Numbered from the stretch's first letter, positions 1 to 9,121 are shown. The stretch is 49,195 nucleotides of DNA from Belliella calami (GCF_022549695.1 NZ_JAKZGS010000023.1:1-49195); one strand, 5' to 3'. A program made the numbers and translations. Notes: generated from the sequence alone by a model not told the origin.

Positions 1-170
1 ACCACCACAACAAAGATTAAATCCAAAATCTTTGAAATAAAAACAAAGATCAGGACTATAACTCAAATTTACCTAAATATTAAATTGTCAGCTTTCTCCT
101 GAAACATAGTTTTAGGAGGGGACTCAATTTTACAATCTTTTAATTTTATAACTTAAAAATATAAACCCAA

Positions 171-1349
171 ATGAAAGAAGTATATATCGTATCCGCAGTA
201 AGAACACCATTAGGGAGTTTTGGAGGTAAATTAGCAGGACTGACAGCCATTGAACTAGGAAGCATCGCTATCAAAGGTGTAATGAGCAAAGCAGGCTTAG
301 ATCCAAAAGAGGTAGAAGAAGTGATCATGGGAAATGTGCTCTCTGCCAACTTAGGACAGGCACCAGCCCGTCAAGCAGCCATAGGTGCAGGCATTGGATA
401 TAATGTACCTTGCACGACTGTAAATAAAGTCTGCTCATCCGGAATGAAAGCGGTGATGTTTGCAGCTCAATCTATCATGACTGGTCAAAATGATGTTGTC
501 ATAGCTGGAGGAATGGAAAGCATGTCAAATGTGCCCTTTTATGTTCCGAAAGCTAGATTTGGCTATAAGTATGGAAATGCCGAATTCGTAGATGGTTTGG
601 TGAAGGATGGCTTGTTTGAAGTTTACTACAAATTCCCAATGGGAAATTGCGCTGAGAATACAGCTAAGGAATTGAATATCTCTAGAGAAGATCAGGACAA
701 TTACGCTATCCAATCTTACACAAGATCCGCTGAAGCATGGAAAAATGGGTCTTTCAAGGACGAGTTAGTTCCTGTAGAAATTACAGGAAGAAAAGGTGAG
801 AAAATCGTCATCGACGAAGATGAAGAATTCAAAAATGTCATGTTTGACAAAATACCTTCACTGAGACCTGTTTTTGACAAAGAAGGAACTGTCACTGCAG
901 CAAATGCTTCTACAATGAATGATGGAGCATCCGCTTTGGTGTTGATGAGCAAGGAGAAAGTTCAAGAGCTTGGACTGACGCCTATTGCAAAAATCCGTGG
1001 TTTTGCAGATGCAGCACAAGACCCAATGTGGTTTACGACTGCTCCTGCCCTAGCTATTCCAAAAGCTATCAAAAATGCAGGCTTGACTGAGAATGATGTT
1101 GATTTTTATGAAATCAATGAAGCTTTTGCAGCTGTGGCAATCGCAAACCAAAAGCAACTAAACCTCGATAATGACAAGCTCAACGTGTTTGGTGGTGCAG
1201 TGTCTTTGGGTCATCCACTTGGAGCATCAGGTGCGAGGATTATTGCTACTTTGACCAGTGTGTTGGGTCAGAAAAATGGCAAAATAGGAGTAGCGGGAAT
1301 TTGTAATGGTGGTGGTGGTGCTTCTGCAATCGTCATTGAGAAACTTTAA
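171..1349 (+). CDS. acetyl-CoA C-acetyltransferase (thiolase)
   Basis: The 392-residue product is a full-length type II thiolase that joins two acetyl-CoA to acetoacetyl-CoA or runs the reverse cleavage, in the cytosol. All catalytic landmarks are visible: nucleophile Cys88 in VNKVCSSGMK, the NEAFA block near residue 320, His348 in SLGHPLGASGA and the second Cys378 in the CNGGGG loop. Length matches the family. The ATG follows an AT-rich leader, and a strong hairpin terminator lies 60 bases after the stop, so the gene is probably monocistronic. No other fatty-acid or butanoate gene is adjacent, so biosynthetic (ketone/isoprenoid) and degradative roles cannot be separated here. Confidence 0.93.
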   Translation: MKEVYIVSAVRTPLGSFGGKLAGLTAIELGSIAIKGVMSKAGLDPKEVEEVIMGNVLSANLGQAPARQAAIGAGIGYNVPCTTVNKVCSSGMKAVMFAAQSIMTGQNDVVIAGGMESMSNVPFYVPKARFGYKYGNAEFVDGLVKDGLFEVYYKFPMGNCAENTAKELNISREDQDNYAIQSYTRSAEAWKNGSFKDELVPVEITGRKGEKIVIDEDEEFKNVMFDKIPSLRPVFDKEGTVTAANASTMNDGASALVLMSKEKVQELGLTPIAKIRGFADAAQDPMWFTTAPALAIPKAIKNAGLTENDVDFYEINEAFAAVAIANQKQLNLDNDKLNVFGGAVSLGHPLGASGARIIATLTSVLGQKNGKIGVAGICNGGGGASAIVIEKL

Positions 1350-1410
1350 ATAATCAAAACTTTAGATATCAATCTTTAGGAATGTAAATTCAGATAGATT
1401 CTATCCCATA

Positions 1411-1450
1411 AAGACAAAGGATTCCAAATAGTGAATTCTTTGTCTTTTTT
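1411..1450 (+). terminator. Rho-independent terminator after the thiolase gene
   Basis: Arms AAGACAAAGGATTC and GAATTCTTTGTCTT pair over 14 positions with one G-U, followed by a T run. It occupies the 5' end of the longest possible reading frame of the next gene (ATG 1431), which supports the later start at 1491 for that gene. Confidence 0.8.
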
Positions 1451-1490
1451 CATTAATATTACCAAGTACAATACAAATCTTTGCCCACAA

Positions 1491-2597
1491 ATGACAATAA
1501 AAACTATCTTCTTTGTCTTATTTTTAACTTTAAATACATGTATATTATTTGGTCAAAATCAAATGATTAAAACATACTATGATGAGCAAAAACCAGCAGT
1601 AAAGGAAATCATTGAGCAGCAAAATGGCGTTAAAAATGGCTCTTATTTATTTTACTACGAAAGTGGCAGTCTCGCAGTAAAAGGCAATTATGTGAATGGA
1701 AATAGAGAAGGAGTTTTTGTTGATTTTTTTCCTGATACGAATGACACATTGAGAATCACTCCCTATAGCAATGACAAAAAAGAGGGTGTTTCAAAATCCT
1801 TTTTTGAAAGTGGAAAGCCATCCCAAGTGGCTACTTACAAAAGTAATCAAATCGAGGGGGAATTGATTACATTTTACGAAAATGGAGAAATTCATAGAAA
1901 AGCTACATTTTCCAACAATACGCCTAATGGAATCACTGAAATTTTCGATGATAAAGGAATTTTGATTGAGAAGAAATCCTATCAAAATGGGGTTCTTGAA
2001 GGACTTCAAGAAAGTTACCATCCAAATAGTCAAATTCAAAAAACATCAAATTACAGAAAGGGACAAATCAATGGAGAAGTTCTCACTTATTATGAATCCG
2101 GTCGCCTGAGATCCAAAATAAACTTCAAAAATGGTTATCAAAATGGTGCTTTTGAAGAATATCATGAAAATGGACAAATTGCCAAACAAGGTAAATATAG
2201 AAATGGAGATCCCGATGGTGAATTTAAGAGCTTTTTCCCCAATGGGAAAACTCAAGAAATCACAAAGTACAAGCGGGGATTACCTATTGGTACATTTATG
2301 AGTTATTACGAAAGCGGTCAAATTCAGGAAAAGACGATTCATGACAAGTACTATGAAATAACAAAGATTATTGCTTACCATGAAAACGGCAAAGTTCAAA
2401 AAGAATTGAATTTCGAATTTGGAAATCAGCATGGCATAACCTACGTATATTTCCCTTCCGGTCAATTGAAAGAAGAGCTCCCTTACCAAAGAGGGAAAGT
2501 CCATGGAGTCCAAAAAGTATATTCGGAAAATGGAGAAATCATCATGGAGAGATTTTTCACCGAAGGTAAAGCAACTGGACTTAGAGAGCCGAAATAA
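1491..2597 (+). CDS. exported YwqK/MORN-repeat protein
   Basis: The product (368 residues from the ATG at 1491) opens with a signal peptide of the form MTIKTIFFVLFLTLN and then consists almost entirely of tandem MORN_2-type repeats of about 23 residues, each built around a Y-ESG/ENG-x-(I/L)-x-K core followed by Y-x-NG-x-x-G. I count about a dozen units. Such proteins are annotated as toxin-antitoxin YwqK family antitoxins, but that name rests on one Bacillus protein; in Bacteroidota they are common exported proteins of unknown function. I prefer 1491 over the upstream ATG at 1431 because 1431 lies inside a terminator hairpin and the signal peptide begins at 1491. No toxin gene is adjacent. 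Confidence 0.8.
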   Translation: MTIKTIFFVLFLTLNTCILFGQNQMIKTYYDEQKPAVKEIIEQQNGVKNGSYLFYYESGSLAVKGNYVNGNREGVFVDFFPDTNDTLRITPYSNDKKEGVSKSFFESGKPSQVATYKSNQIEGELITFYENGEIHRKATFSNNTPNGITEIFDDKGILIEKKSYQNGVLEGLQESYHPNSQIQKTSNYRKGQINGEVLTYYESGRLRSKINFKNGYQNGAFEEYHENGQIAKQGKYRNGDPDGEFKSFFPNGKTQEITKYKRGLPIGTFMSYYESGQIQEKTIHDKYYEITKIIAYHENGKVQKELNFEFGNQHGITYVYFPSGQLKEELPYQRGKVHGVQKVYSENGEIIMERFFTEGKATGLREPK

Positions 2598-2651
2598 AAA
2601 GAAAATGTCAATAATTCGAGCATTTCTGGTTTCAATCACAAATGCTTTTTC

Positions 2652-2659
2652 TATTTTTG
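2652..2659 (+). promoter_or_regulatory. candidate -7 box for purC
   Basis: TATTTTTG fits the Bacteroidota -7 consensus TAnnTTTG and lies 15 bases before the purC ATG. No clear -33 TTG was found at the ideal spacing, so this is a weak call. Confidence 0.35.
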
Positions 2660-2674
2660 TTCAAAGATTAAAAC

Positions 2675-3616
2675 ATGAATGGTGCAATAAAAGAAACCCA
2701 TTTTCAATTTCCCGGACAAAAGGGATTTTACAAGGGTAAAGTTAGGGATGTGTATATGTTTGAGGAAACCATAGCAGTGGTCGCCACAGATCGTATTTCA
2801 GCATTTGATGTCGTATTACCCAAGCCGATTCCTTACAAAGGACAGGTTCTAAATCAGATCGCAGCAAAATTTCTCAAAGCAACAGCTGATATTGTTCCAA
2901 ACTGGGTCACTTCCACTCCTGATCCGAATGTGACTGTAGGTAAAAAATGTGAACCTTTCAAAGTAGAAATGGTAATCCGTGGCTACCTTGCTGGCCATGC
3001 TGCCAGAGAATATGCTGCTGGAAAAAGACTTCTTTGTGGAGTAGCATTGCCGGATGGATTGCAGGAAAACGATAAGCTTCCAAAACCAATCATCACACCG
3101 ACCACCAAAGCAGATGAAGGACACGATGAAGATATTTCCAAAGAATCAATTCTGGAAAAGGGCATTGTGAGTGCAGAGGATTACGATATCTTGGAAAAAT
3201 ATACGCATGCTCTTTATGAAAGAGGAACACAGATCGCAGCAGAAATGGGTTTGATCTTAGTAGATACAAAGTATGAATTTGGAAAATACGAAGGAGAAAT
3301 CTATTTGATTGACGAAATCCATACCCCAGATTCATCAAGGTATTTTTATGCTGAAGGCTATGAACTAAATCAAAAACAAGGCAATACTCAAAAACAACTT
3401 TCCAAAGAATTTGTTAGACAATGGCTAATCTCCAATGGTTTTCAAGGAAAAGATGGACAGAATGTCCCTGAAATGCCTTTTTCATTTGTAGAAGAGATTT
3501 CTGAAAGATATATTGAGCTTTTTGAAAAAATAACGGGAGAAAAATTCATCAAAGCAGATACAGAAAATTTGGAAAAAAGAATTGAAAAGGCTGTTTTGAA
3601 GGAATTAAAAGGTTGA
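2675..3616 (+). CDS. purC: phosphoribosylaminoimidazole-succinocarboxamide synthase
   Basis: This enzyme (SAICAR synthetase, 313 residues) ligates aspartate to CAIR with ATP in step eight of purine biosynthesis. The family signatures are clear: the nucleotide-binding start YKGKVRDVY near residue 25, [13 protein letters not shown] near residue 45, and the substrate loop [13 protein letters not shown] near residue 215. The length is that of the long eukaryote-like/Bacteroidota form, with the extra C-terminal helix region ending in [13 protein letters not shown]. The start at 2675 puts the N-terminus directly before the conserved first strand. Downstream genes are separated by only 44 bases and may be cotranscribed. 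Confidence 0.96.
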   Translation: MNGAIKETHFQFPGQKGFYKGKVRDVYMFEETIAVVATDRISAFDVVLPKPIPYKGQVLNQIAAKFLKATADIVPNWVTSTPDPNVTVGKKCEPFKVEMVIRGYLAGHAAREYAAGKRLLCGVALPDGLQENDKLPKPIITPTTKADEGHDEDISKESILEKGIVSAEDYDILEKYTHALYERGTQIAAEMGLILVDTKYEFGKYEGEIYLIDEIHTPDSSRYFYAEGYELNQKQGNTQKQLSKEFVRQWLISNGFQGKDGQNVPEMPFSFVEEISERYIELFEKITGEKFIKADTENLEKRIEKAVLKELKG

Positions 3617-3660
3617 ATTAATATAAAACACATACAAAAAATATCATTTAAAATACGAAA

Positions 3661-4047
3661 ATGAAATACTCAGTAGATAAAAAAGAACAATACGTAGTGT
3701 TTACCCCTCTTGAGGAGAAATTGGATTCAGCACTTTCTCCTAAGTTGAAATCAGAGCTTTTGACCGTACATGCAGAAGGTTACCACAACTTAGTGATCGA
3801 TATGAGCCAAGTGAAGTATGCTGATTCAAGTGGATTGAGTGCATTGCTTGTAGGAAATAGGGAATTTAGCCGTGATGGTGGAATTTTTGTGATTTCTGGA
3901 CTTCAAGATCACGTTACAAAACTGATCAAAATATCAATGCTCGATAAGGTTTTCAATATCGTAGACACATTGGAAGAAGCAGCAGAGGCCATTTTTATCC
4001 ATGAGATTGAGAATGGAGAAAGTGAAGAGGAAGAAGAAGAAAATTAA
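3661..4047 (+). CDS. STAS-domain anti-sigma-factor-antagonist-like protein
   Basis: The 128-residue protein is a single STAS domain with the phosphorylatable-serine loop YADSSGLSALL around residue 55, as in SpoIIAA/RsbV. Family members bind an anti-sigma/kinase partner when the serine is unphosphorylated. The last 15 residues are almost all acidic (Glu-rich tail), which is an appendage outside the fold. No RsbW-like kinase or PP2C phosphatase is in the window, so its partner is encoded elsewhere. The stop is two bases before the TTG start of ribonuclease Z, so the two genes are surely cotranscribed and perhaps translationally coupled; this STAS-rnz pair is a known arrangement in Bacteroidota. 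Confidence 0.85.
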   Translation: MKYSVDKKEQYVVFTPLEEKLDSALSPKLKSELLTVHAEGYHNLVIDMSQVKYADSSGLSALLVGNREFSRDGGIFVISGLQDHVTKLIKISMLDKVFNIVDTLEEAAEAIFIHEIENGESEEEEEEN

Positions 4048-4049
4048 TC

Positions 4050-4970
4050 TTGGAATTTGAAGTTACCATTTTAGGTTCCAATTCTGCGATTCCGGCCCAT
4101 GGTCGAAATCAAACTGCGCAGTTGGTCAATGTAGGTTCTTCCTCCCTCCTTTTGGATTGTGGAGAAGGAACCCAAATCCAGCTGCGCAAATTTAAAACGA
4201 AATACAGTCGCATTGATTACATTTTTATTAGCCACCTTCATGGAGACCATTATTATGGACTGATGGGTTTGCTTTCCACCTACCACCTTCACAAAAGAGC
4301 TAAACTTCTTACAATCTATGGACCTGCTGGATTGGATGAGATTATTACAACCAACTTCAAATACAGTAATACACGATTGAATTTTCCATTAAGATTCATT
4401 GCCACCAACCCAAATGAAAAGGAATTGATATTGGAAGAAAATAACTTTAAAGTTTTCTCTTTTCCGCTCAAACATAGGATTCCTTGTACTGGTTTTATCA
4501 TTCAGGAAAAACAAGGTATGTTAAGAATGAATAAGCAAATGTTGTTGGAGAACAAAATCAGTATTGAAGCGATCAACACCTTGAGGAGTGGTAAGGATTT
4601 TTTGGATAAAAATGGAGACCTTCTTTATTTGGTAAAGGATTATACCCTTCCTCCTGAACCGCTTCGTTCTTATGCTTTTTGTTCAGACACAATTTACGAT
4701 CCTGTAGATTTGGTAGGGTATATCAAAAATACAAGTACAATCTACCACGAGGCCACTTTTGGTGATGAAGAAGAAGTCCGTGCGATGGAAACTTTCCACA
4801 GTACGGCCTCACAAGCTGGGAAAATCGCCCAATTAGTCTCTGCCAAAAAACTACTGATAGGCCATTATTCCACAAGGTATCTAGATTTAGAGCCTTTATT
4901 GCTACAAGCTAAAACCAACTTTCAGAATACCTTTTTGAGCGAAGAAGGTATTACCTATCAAATTGACTAA
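4050..4970 (+). CDS. rnz: ribonuclease Z (tRNA 3'-processing endonuclease)
   Basis: The 306-residue protein is a metallo-beta-lactamase-fold tRNase Z that cleaves pre-tRNA after the discriminator base. The zinc motif SHLHGDHYYG lies near residue 62, with further ligands in FCSDTIYD (about 213), HEATF (about 235) and IGHYSTRY near the end; the length is that of the short bacterial form. The start codon is TTG at 4050, two bases after the STAS stop; no ATG exists near the conserved N-terminal strand EVTILGSNSA, so the TTG is required. Use of a weak start codon in tight coupling suggests translation is tuned by the upstream gene. Confidence 0.95.
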   Translation: MEFEVTILGSNSAIPAHGRNQTAQLVNVGSSSLLLDCGEGTQIQLRKFKTKYSRIDYIFISHLHGDHYYGLMGLLSTYHLHKRAKLLTIYGPAGLDEIITTNFKYSNTRLNFPLRFIATNPNEKELILEENNFKVFSFPLKHRIPCTGFIIQEKQGMLRMNKQMLLENKISIEAINTLRSGKDFLDKNGDLLYLVKDYTLPPEPLRSYAFCSDTIYDPVDLVGYIKNTSTIYHEATFGDEEEVRAMETFHSTASQAGKIAQLVSAKKLLIGHYSTRYLDLEPLLLQAKTNFQNTFLSEEGITYQID

Positions 4971-4996
4971 GGCATTTATCCATAACTAGCAACAAT

Positions 4997-5803
4997 ATGG
5001 AAATTAAAAAAAGCAACAAAGCTTTTCAATCAAAAAAAACAAACCTCTTTATCATACTGTCTGGAATCTTCCTGACCAATGCGATTTTGGCTGAAATCAT
5101 TGGTGTCAAAATATTTTCTGGTGAAATGACCTTGGGCTTTGAACCAGTTGGATGGACGTTTTTTGGAGATTATGTTTTGGACTTTAACCTTACAGCTGGA
5201 GCAGTAATATGGCCTGTTGTATTCATCACTACTGATATTATCAATGAATATTTTGGAAAAAAAGGAGTTCGGAAAATCAGCTTTTTGACAGCCTTTTTTA
5301 TAGCCTACATCTTTATTATCATTACAATTGTCACCAAACTTCATCCTGCACCATTTTGGCTCGATGTGAATAGTTCAGATCCTGAAGGCAATAGTTTCAA
5401 TATAGACTATGCTTTCAATACCATCTTTAGACAAGGCTTGGGAATCATCTTTGGTTCTTTGGTTGCTTTCCTTTTGGGACAATTGATAGACGTTTTCGTG
5501 TTTCAAAAATTAAGAAAAATCACCGGGCCGAAAATGATCTGGCTCCGTGCTACAGGCTCTACACTTGTGTCTCAGTTCATCGATTCCTTTGTAGTATTAG
5601 GGATCGCTTTTTACATTTTCGGAAATTGGAGCTGGGCACAGATCGTATCGGTGGGAATCATCAATTACATCTACAAATTTAGCGTGGCAATCCTGCTTAC
5701 TCCTCTACTCTATTTGGGACACCACTGGATTGACAGGTATTTGGGAAAAGAAATAGCTGAAAAGATGACAGAAGAAGCAATGGAGGATACTTCATTTTTA
5801 TAA
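4997..5803 (+). CDS. queuosine precursor transporter (YhhQ/VUT family)
   Basis: A 268-residue integral membrane protein with about six to seven hydrophobic segments, beginning near residue 15. The pattern WPVVFITTDIINEYFG near residue 75 and the FIDSFVVLGIAF segment near residue 195 are typical of the YhhQ/VUT_1 family that imports 7-cyano-7-deazaguanine or related queuosine precursors across the inner membrane. It follows rnz by 26 bases, so it may belong to the same transcript; a tRNA-modification theme would fit. The charged C-terminus is cytosolic by inference. Confidence 0.85.
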   Translation: MEIKKSNKAFQSKKTNLFIILSGIFLTNAILAEIIGVKIFSGEMTLGFEPVGWTFFGDYVLDFNLTAGAVIWPVVFITTDIINEYFGKKGVRKISFLTAFFIAYIFIIITIVTKLHPAPFWLDVNSSDPEGNSFNIDYAFNTIFRQGLGIIFGSLVAFLLGQLIDVFVFQKLRKITGPKMIWLRATGSTLVSQFIDSFVVLGIAFYIFGNWSWAQIVSVGIINYIYKFSVAILLTPLLYLGHHWIDRYLGKEIAEKMTEEAMEDTSFL

Positions 5804-6241
5804 TTTCAAGAATAAATTTTCTAAGAAAAGCTACCATTGGCCGAAGGTACAATATTGAAAAGAATGAAGTCTCGAATAGAACTCAATATCTTGTAAAGAA
5901 TTCTTATACAAATGTTCTTGTAAATGAAGATAGAGTTGATTTGAAATCAAATGATTTTTTTTTGGGAAAAATTGTGGTTTGAAAAAAGGGCTTTGGATGT
6001 ATCAGAAAAAGGATGGCAAAGTGAAAATAAATTTGAAATTTGTGAATCAACTGCTGTTTAGGTTCAATATGGATCAAAAAGAAACCACAGGATCATTGCG
6101 CTAGATCTCTCAACAATCAATATTGTTTTAATGGTCAACAGTTGAAACTCCCCTAATTTAAGTTTGGTAGCTACTCAACTGTTGACCAGATCCCCAAATA
6201 ATCAATATTACTATAGAAACTATTAGGAATTTTTAGCAAAC
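5804..6241. other. 438-base gap between convergent genes
   Basis: There is no convincing gene. One plus-strand stretch (5821-5982) is open without a start codon and resembles nothing I recognise, so it may be a decayed coding fragment. The distal part holds two related palindromes, listed separately. Confidence 0.5.
6133..6187. repeat. pair of 13-base inverted palindromes
   Basis: GGTCAACAGTTGA (6133-6145) and its exact reverse complement TCAACTGTTGACC (6175-6187) form a perfect 13-base inverted repeat; each copy also contains the internal palindrome TCAAC-N-GTTGA. Centres are 40 bases apart. There is no T run, so a simple terminator is unlikely; twin operators or the termini of a lost small element are possible. 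Confidence 0.6.
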
Positions 6242-6964
6242 TTAAGAAGCGCTTGGAGGCATGGTAGGTCTCACTTCTATTTTACTTGGAAGTGTTCTCG
6301 AGTTCATTGCCATCAAGTCTGCAACCATTTGACCTAAATCTTCAATTTGGATTTTCCAAGCATCTTTTTCACTTGGCTGATGATCATTGAAGTAAGTAGC
6401 AACAGAACCTGGCATTATCGTAGTTACTCTAATTCCATGTTTTCTCACATCCAGCATAGCAGCTTGAGTAAAACCTGTCACGCCAAATTTACTTGCATTG
6501 TAAGCCGAACCATTAGCAAAGAAATTGGTCCCTGCAAGACTTGAAATTGAGATAAAATAACCTTTGGATTTCTTTAACCCTTCAAGACCGGCTTTGATGC
6601 TGTAAAAAACACCTGTAAGGTTCGTATCAATAGTTTCCTGCCATTGTTCCAATGAAATATCTTCGATGGAAGCAAAGTGACCAATTCCTGCATTTGCCAC
6701 TAGCAAATCAAGCTGTCCCCATTTTTCTATCACTTTATCTACAGCTTGCTGTTGGGAATCGAAATTCCTAACATCAGCTTCCAAAGCTAGTGCTTCTCCT
6801 CTTCCCAATTTGTTCAATTCTTCTACAGCTTTGTCTGCTGCTGCTTGAGATCTACTTGTGATCGCTACACGCATTCCTTTTGCCATTAGCGCTGCGGCGA
6901 TACCGTATCCGATACCTTTACTGCCGCCTGTAATCAATGCTGTTTTGTTGGTTAAATCTTGCAT
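6242..6964 (-). CDS. short-chain dehydrogenase/reductase
   Basis: A 240-residue classical SDR. It has the cofactor motif TGGSKGIG (residues 12-19), NAG (about 90), the catalytic serine in SISSLAG (about 142) and YNASK (about 155) as the Tyr-x-x-x-Lys pair. An Arg in TSRSQ after the second strand suggests NADP(H) use. The sequence resembles 3-oxoacyl-ACP reductase-like and 3-ketosteroid-like SDRs, so the substrate cannot be assigned. It is monocistronic: 174 bases separate it from the next minus-strand gene, and it converges with the queuosine transporter. Confidence 0.88.
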   Translation of the reverse strand: MQDLTNKTALITGGSKGIGYGIAAALMAKGMRVAITSRSQAAADKAVEELNKLGRGEALALEADVRNFDSQQQAVDKVIEKWGQLDLLVANAGIGHFASIEDISLEQWQETIDTNLTGVFYSIKAGLEGLKKSKGYFISISSLAGTNFFANGSAYNASKFGVTGFTQAAMLDVRKHGIRVTTIMPGSVATYFNDHQPSEKDAWKIQIEDLGQMVADLMAMNSRTLPSKIEVRPTMPPSAS

Positions 6965-7138
6965 ATTTTCATTTAGTTGGTTTATATCTACTTATTCCAA
7001 TACTGCATAACAACCAAGAGAATTCTAAAATAGTTTGCCAATAAAGACTGATACGAAATGATGAGATAAAAAAAATGGGACAACATTTATTTAAAGATAA
7101 ATGCCACCCCAATTTAATAAATAAATTTTTCTAAGTTT

Positions 7139-7393
7139 TTACTTTTTGCTAAGCTTGGAATAAATAAATAGCAAAAGAACAGCTCCTGCAATCGAAATAA
7201 TCCAATTCATTGGACTCCAAAAACTTCCGTTGACTACAATTCCAGCAAGACCTGCTATCCACCTACCTACTACAGATCCTAAGATTCCGAGTAATATTGT
7301 GATAATCCATCCACCTGGATCTTTACCAGGATGAAGAATTTTGGCAATGACACCAGCTATCAAGCCAAAAATAATGTAAGCAATCCAACTCAT
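7139..7393 (-). CDS. GlsB/YeaQ/YmgE family stress-response membrane protein
   Basis: An 84-residue protein of three hydrophobic segments: an N-terminal one around ISYIIFGLIAGVIAK-like residues, a central ILLGILGSVVGRWIAG segment and a C-terminal IISIAGAVLLLFIYSKL. The Gly-rich pattern LIAGVIAKILHPGKDPGGW is the Transgly_assoc hallmark. These small inner-membrane proteins accumulate in stress and stationary phase but have no defined biochemical role. It has its own AT-rich 5' region and no operon partner. Confidence 0.88.
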   Translation of the reverse strand: MSWIAYIIFGLIAGVIAKILHPGKDPGGWIITILLGILGSVVGRWIAGLAGIVVNGSFWSPMNWIISIAGAVLLLFIYSKLSKK

Positions 7394-7567
7394 AGTTTTT
7401 AAAATTTAGATTTTTTGAAAAATTAAAAGTATAAATAAATTCTAAATTTCATCAAGAAAAAACTACGCAAAACAACTGCACATTTAGTATTTAAACATGG
7501 TTATACCTCTTTCTTATTCCTTGATCACAAATCGGACTCATCCTTGAGAGCGATAACAAATTCTATC

Positions 7568-8329
7568 TCAATTGGCAATGATTACTTCCACATTATTTCT
7601 TTCCAACATCTTGACAAATTCTGGTTCTATATCTTTGTCCGTAATGACTTTATGGATTTTTTGGAAACCAGCGATAAAAGCAAAGCCAATTTTCTTGAAC
7701 TTTGACGAATCCGCAACTACAATAACTTCTTCCGCAATATCTATCATCAGTTGATTGAGATAAGCCTCTTCCATATGGAAAGTATATACACCAACATCAG
7801 ACTTGAAACCATCTACACCTAAAAACAATTTGTTGCAATGAAGCTGCTTAAAATTTCTCTCAGCCATCGGCCCTACCAAAGACATGGAGAATTCCCTCAA
7901 AAATCCACCAGGAACCATAACCTCTAGATTATCATAGTTTGCCAAATTGTTGATGATATCCAATGCATTGCTGATAACAGAAAGTCGGGTGAATTTTCCA
8001 AGGTTATTGGATATTTCAAATGTGGTCGTTCCTGAATCCAAAATAATAGAATCATTCTCTTGGATCATTTTTGCAGCGGCTTTACCGATCGCTTTTTTAG
8101 CATCTAGATTGATCTTTTTCTTTTCGGTAACAGGAATTGCCAATGAATTTGTTTTGAAAGCGCCACCATGGGCTCTCACTAAGAGTTTATTTCTTTCGAG
8201 ATTAGCCAAATCATTTCTAATCGTAACTTCACTGACATTGAATTCTTTACTCAAGTCATTTACATTCACTTGTCCTTGACTTTCTAATGCATCTAGTATT
8301 TTTGAGCGTCTTAAGGCTGTTTTTTTCAT
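7568..8329 (-). CDS. DeoR-family repressor, AgaR-like
   Basis: The 253-residue protein has an N-terminal DeoR winged helix-turn-helix (residues 6-60, including FNVSEVTIRNDLANLE) and a DeoR sensor domain with the ISOCOT-fold motifs DSGTTTFEI and VADSSKF that bind a phosphosugar. It stands divergent from the SusC/SusD genes and at the edge of a locus encoding AgaS, tagatose-type kinase and aldolase, so it is probably the local repressor responding to an amino-sugar or tagatose phosphate. That effector is inference. Candidate AgaR-like sites are seen at 8555-8568 and upstream of the symporter operon (24717-24753). Confidence 0.9.
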   Translation of the reverse strand: MKKTALRRSKILDALESQGQVNVNDLSKEFNVSEVTIRNDLANLERNKLLVRAHGGAFKTNSLAIPVTEKKKINLDAKKAIGKAAAKMIQENDSIILDSGTTTFEISNNLGKFTRLSVISNALDIINNLANYDNLEVMVPGGFLREFSMSLVGPMAERNFKQLHCNKLFLGVDGFKSDVGVYTFHMEEAYLNQLMIDIAEEVIVVADSSKFKKIGFAFIAGFQKIHKVITDKDIEPEFVKMLERNNVEVIIAN

Positions 8330-8378
8330 TTTATATTCACTTTTTTATATCTCCAAAAACTTTGCGAGTTACCATATT

Positions 8379-8437
8379 CAAAACTAAAATATCGTATAAG
8401 CATTTTGAAATATATACAATTTTCTTTCAAATTGAAA
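8379..8437 (-). promoter_or_regulatory. candidate promoter/operator of the DeoR gene
   Basis: On the minus strand TAGTTTTG (8386-8379) fits the -7 consensus TAnnTTTG, 50 bases upstream of the ATG. A perfect palindrome TTTCAAATTGAAA lies at 8425-8437, just upstream of the -33 zone, and could be an autoregulatory site. Confidence 0.4.
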
Positions 8438-8554
8438 AAATACGTAAGGTTTTGAGTATTATTCTTTTTTGAAAAGATCGGAAACCAAACTTTATAGACT
8501 CAATATATGTGATAACAAAAAGTTTCATATGGCGTTTTTTATTTATATTAAAAT

Positions 8555-8568
8555 TTTCATTTTATTGT
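8555..8568 (+). promoter_or_regulatory. AgaR-like operator candidate
   Basis: TTTCATTTTATTGT differs at one position from the phased TTTCRTTTYRTTTY core that I recall for E. coli AgaR. It lies in the gap between the DeoR gene and SusC. The DNA is AT-rich, so chance matches are a real risk. Confidence 0.35.
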
Positions 8569-8655
8569 TTTTAAAAATAAAATATTTACGTTATGTTTGT
8601 TTTGTAAGCAAAATGTTTGCGACCTCATATTTTGATTATTGGGTTATTGAATTGG

Positions 8656-8690
8656 AAAGCCGGTTGGGACTGAAACCAGCCGGTTTTTTT
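8656..8690 (+). terminator. orphan Rho-independent terminator
   Basis: Arms AAAGCCGGTTGG (8656-8667) and CCAGCCGGTTTT (8676-8687) pair over twelve positions with two G-U, then a seven-T run. It reads on the plus strand, where no gene precedes it; a -7-like TATGTTTG lies about 60 bases upstream. Confidence 0.75.
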
Positions 8691-8797
8691 CTTTCAATAC
8701 TCCTATCATTTATTCAATCCACCACTCCTAATAAAAACCCAAAATGAAAACACTGTACCTTAAATTCATTCGATTAATGTCATTGCTTTTATTGATT

Positions 8798-9121
8798 TCA
8801 TCCTAAAAACCCACCCAAAAGTGGATCTGTGGTAGAAGTTGATTTGGTGTCCACCCATCCTGCATAAGCCCATTCAAACCTGTTTTCTGAATCTGAAATC
8901 CTGAAATCATACCAACCTTTTACTTTTGAAATCTCCAACGAAATCACTTTTGTTTGCTGAGGTTTGATTTCGATGATGTTTCGTCGGGTTCTATTTGTTG
9001 ATTCTTCCAGCTTTACACTTTGAGTTTTTGAACTTTGGTTTGTTATTTCTATAAGTAATTCTGCTACGCTATCTATTTGAATCCCTTGAAGCATCGTTAA
9101 ATAATATATGTATCCGCCTTC
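8798..9121 (-). pseudogene. C-terminal remnant of phosphocholine-specific phospholipase C
   Basis: About 105 codons remain open, ending normally at 8798. The residues match the C-terminal beta-sandwich (DUF756) of bacterial phosphocholine-specific phospholipase C: a GWYDFRIS strand followed by an AYAGWVDT-x-STSTTDPLLGG tail, corresponding to the family's GWYD and AGRVETG-x-x-S-x-SDP ending. The metal-dependent phosphoesterase domain, some 600 residues, is entirely absent; the open frame stops at TAA 9124-9122, where a dispersed repeat begins. It is therefore the 3' stub of a lost secreted lipase and not an independent gene, although an ATG at 9094 could still give a 98-residue peptide. Confidence 0.72.

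Noticed and set aside
1431-1490. Upstream start for the MORN-repeat protein
   Set aside because: The ATG at 1431 lies inside a terminator hairpin and the signal peptide starts at 1491.
8469-8747. 92-codon plus-strand frame between the DeoR gene and the PLC stub
   Set aside because: Runs through a strong terminator, composition follows AT-rich intergenic DNA and no family resemblance is seen.
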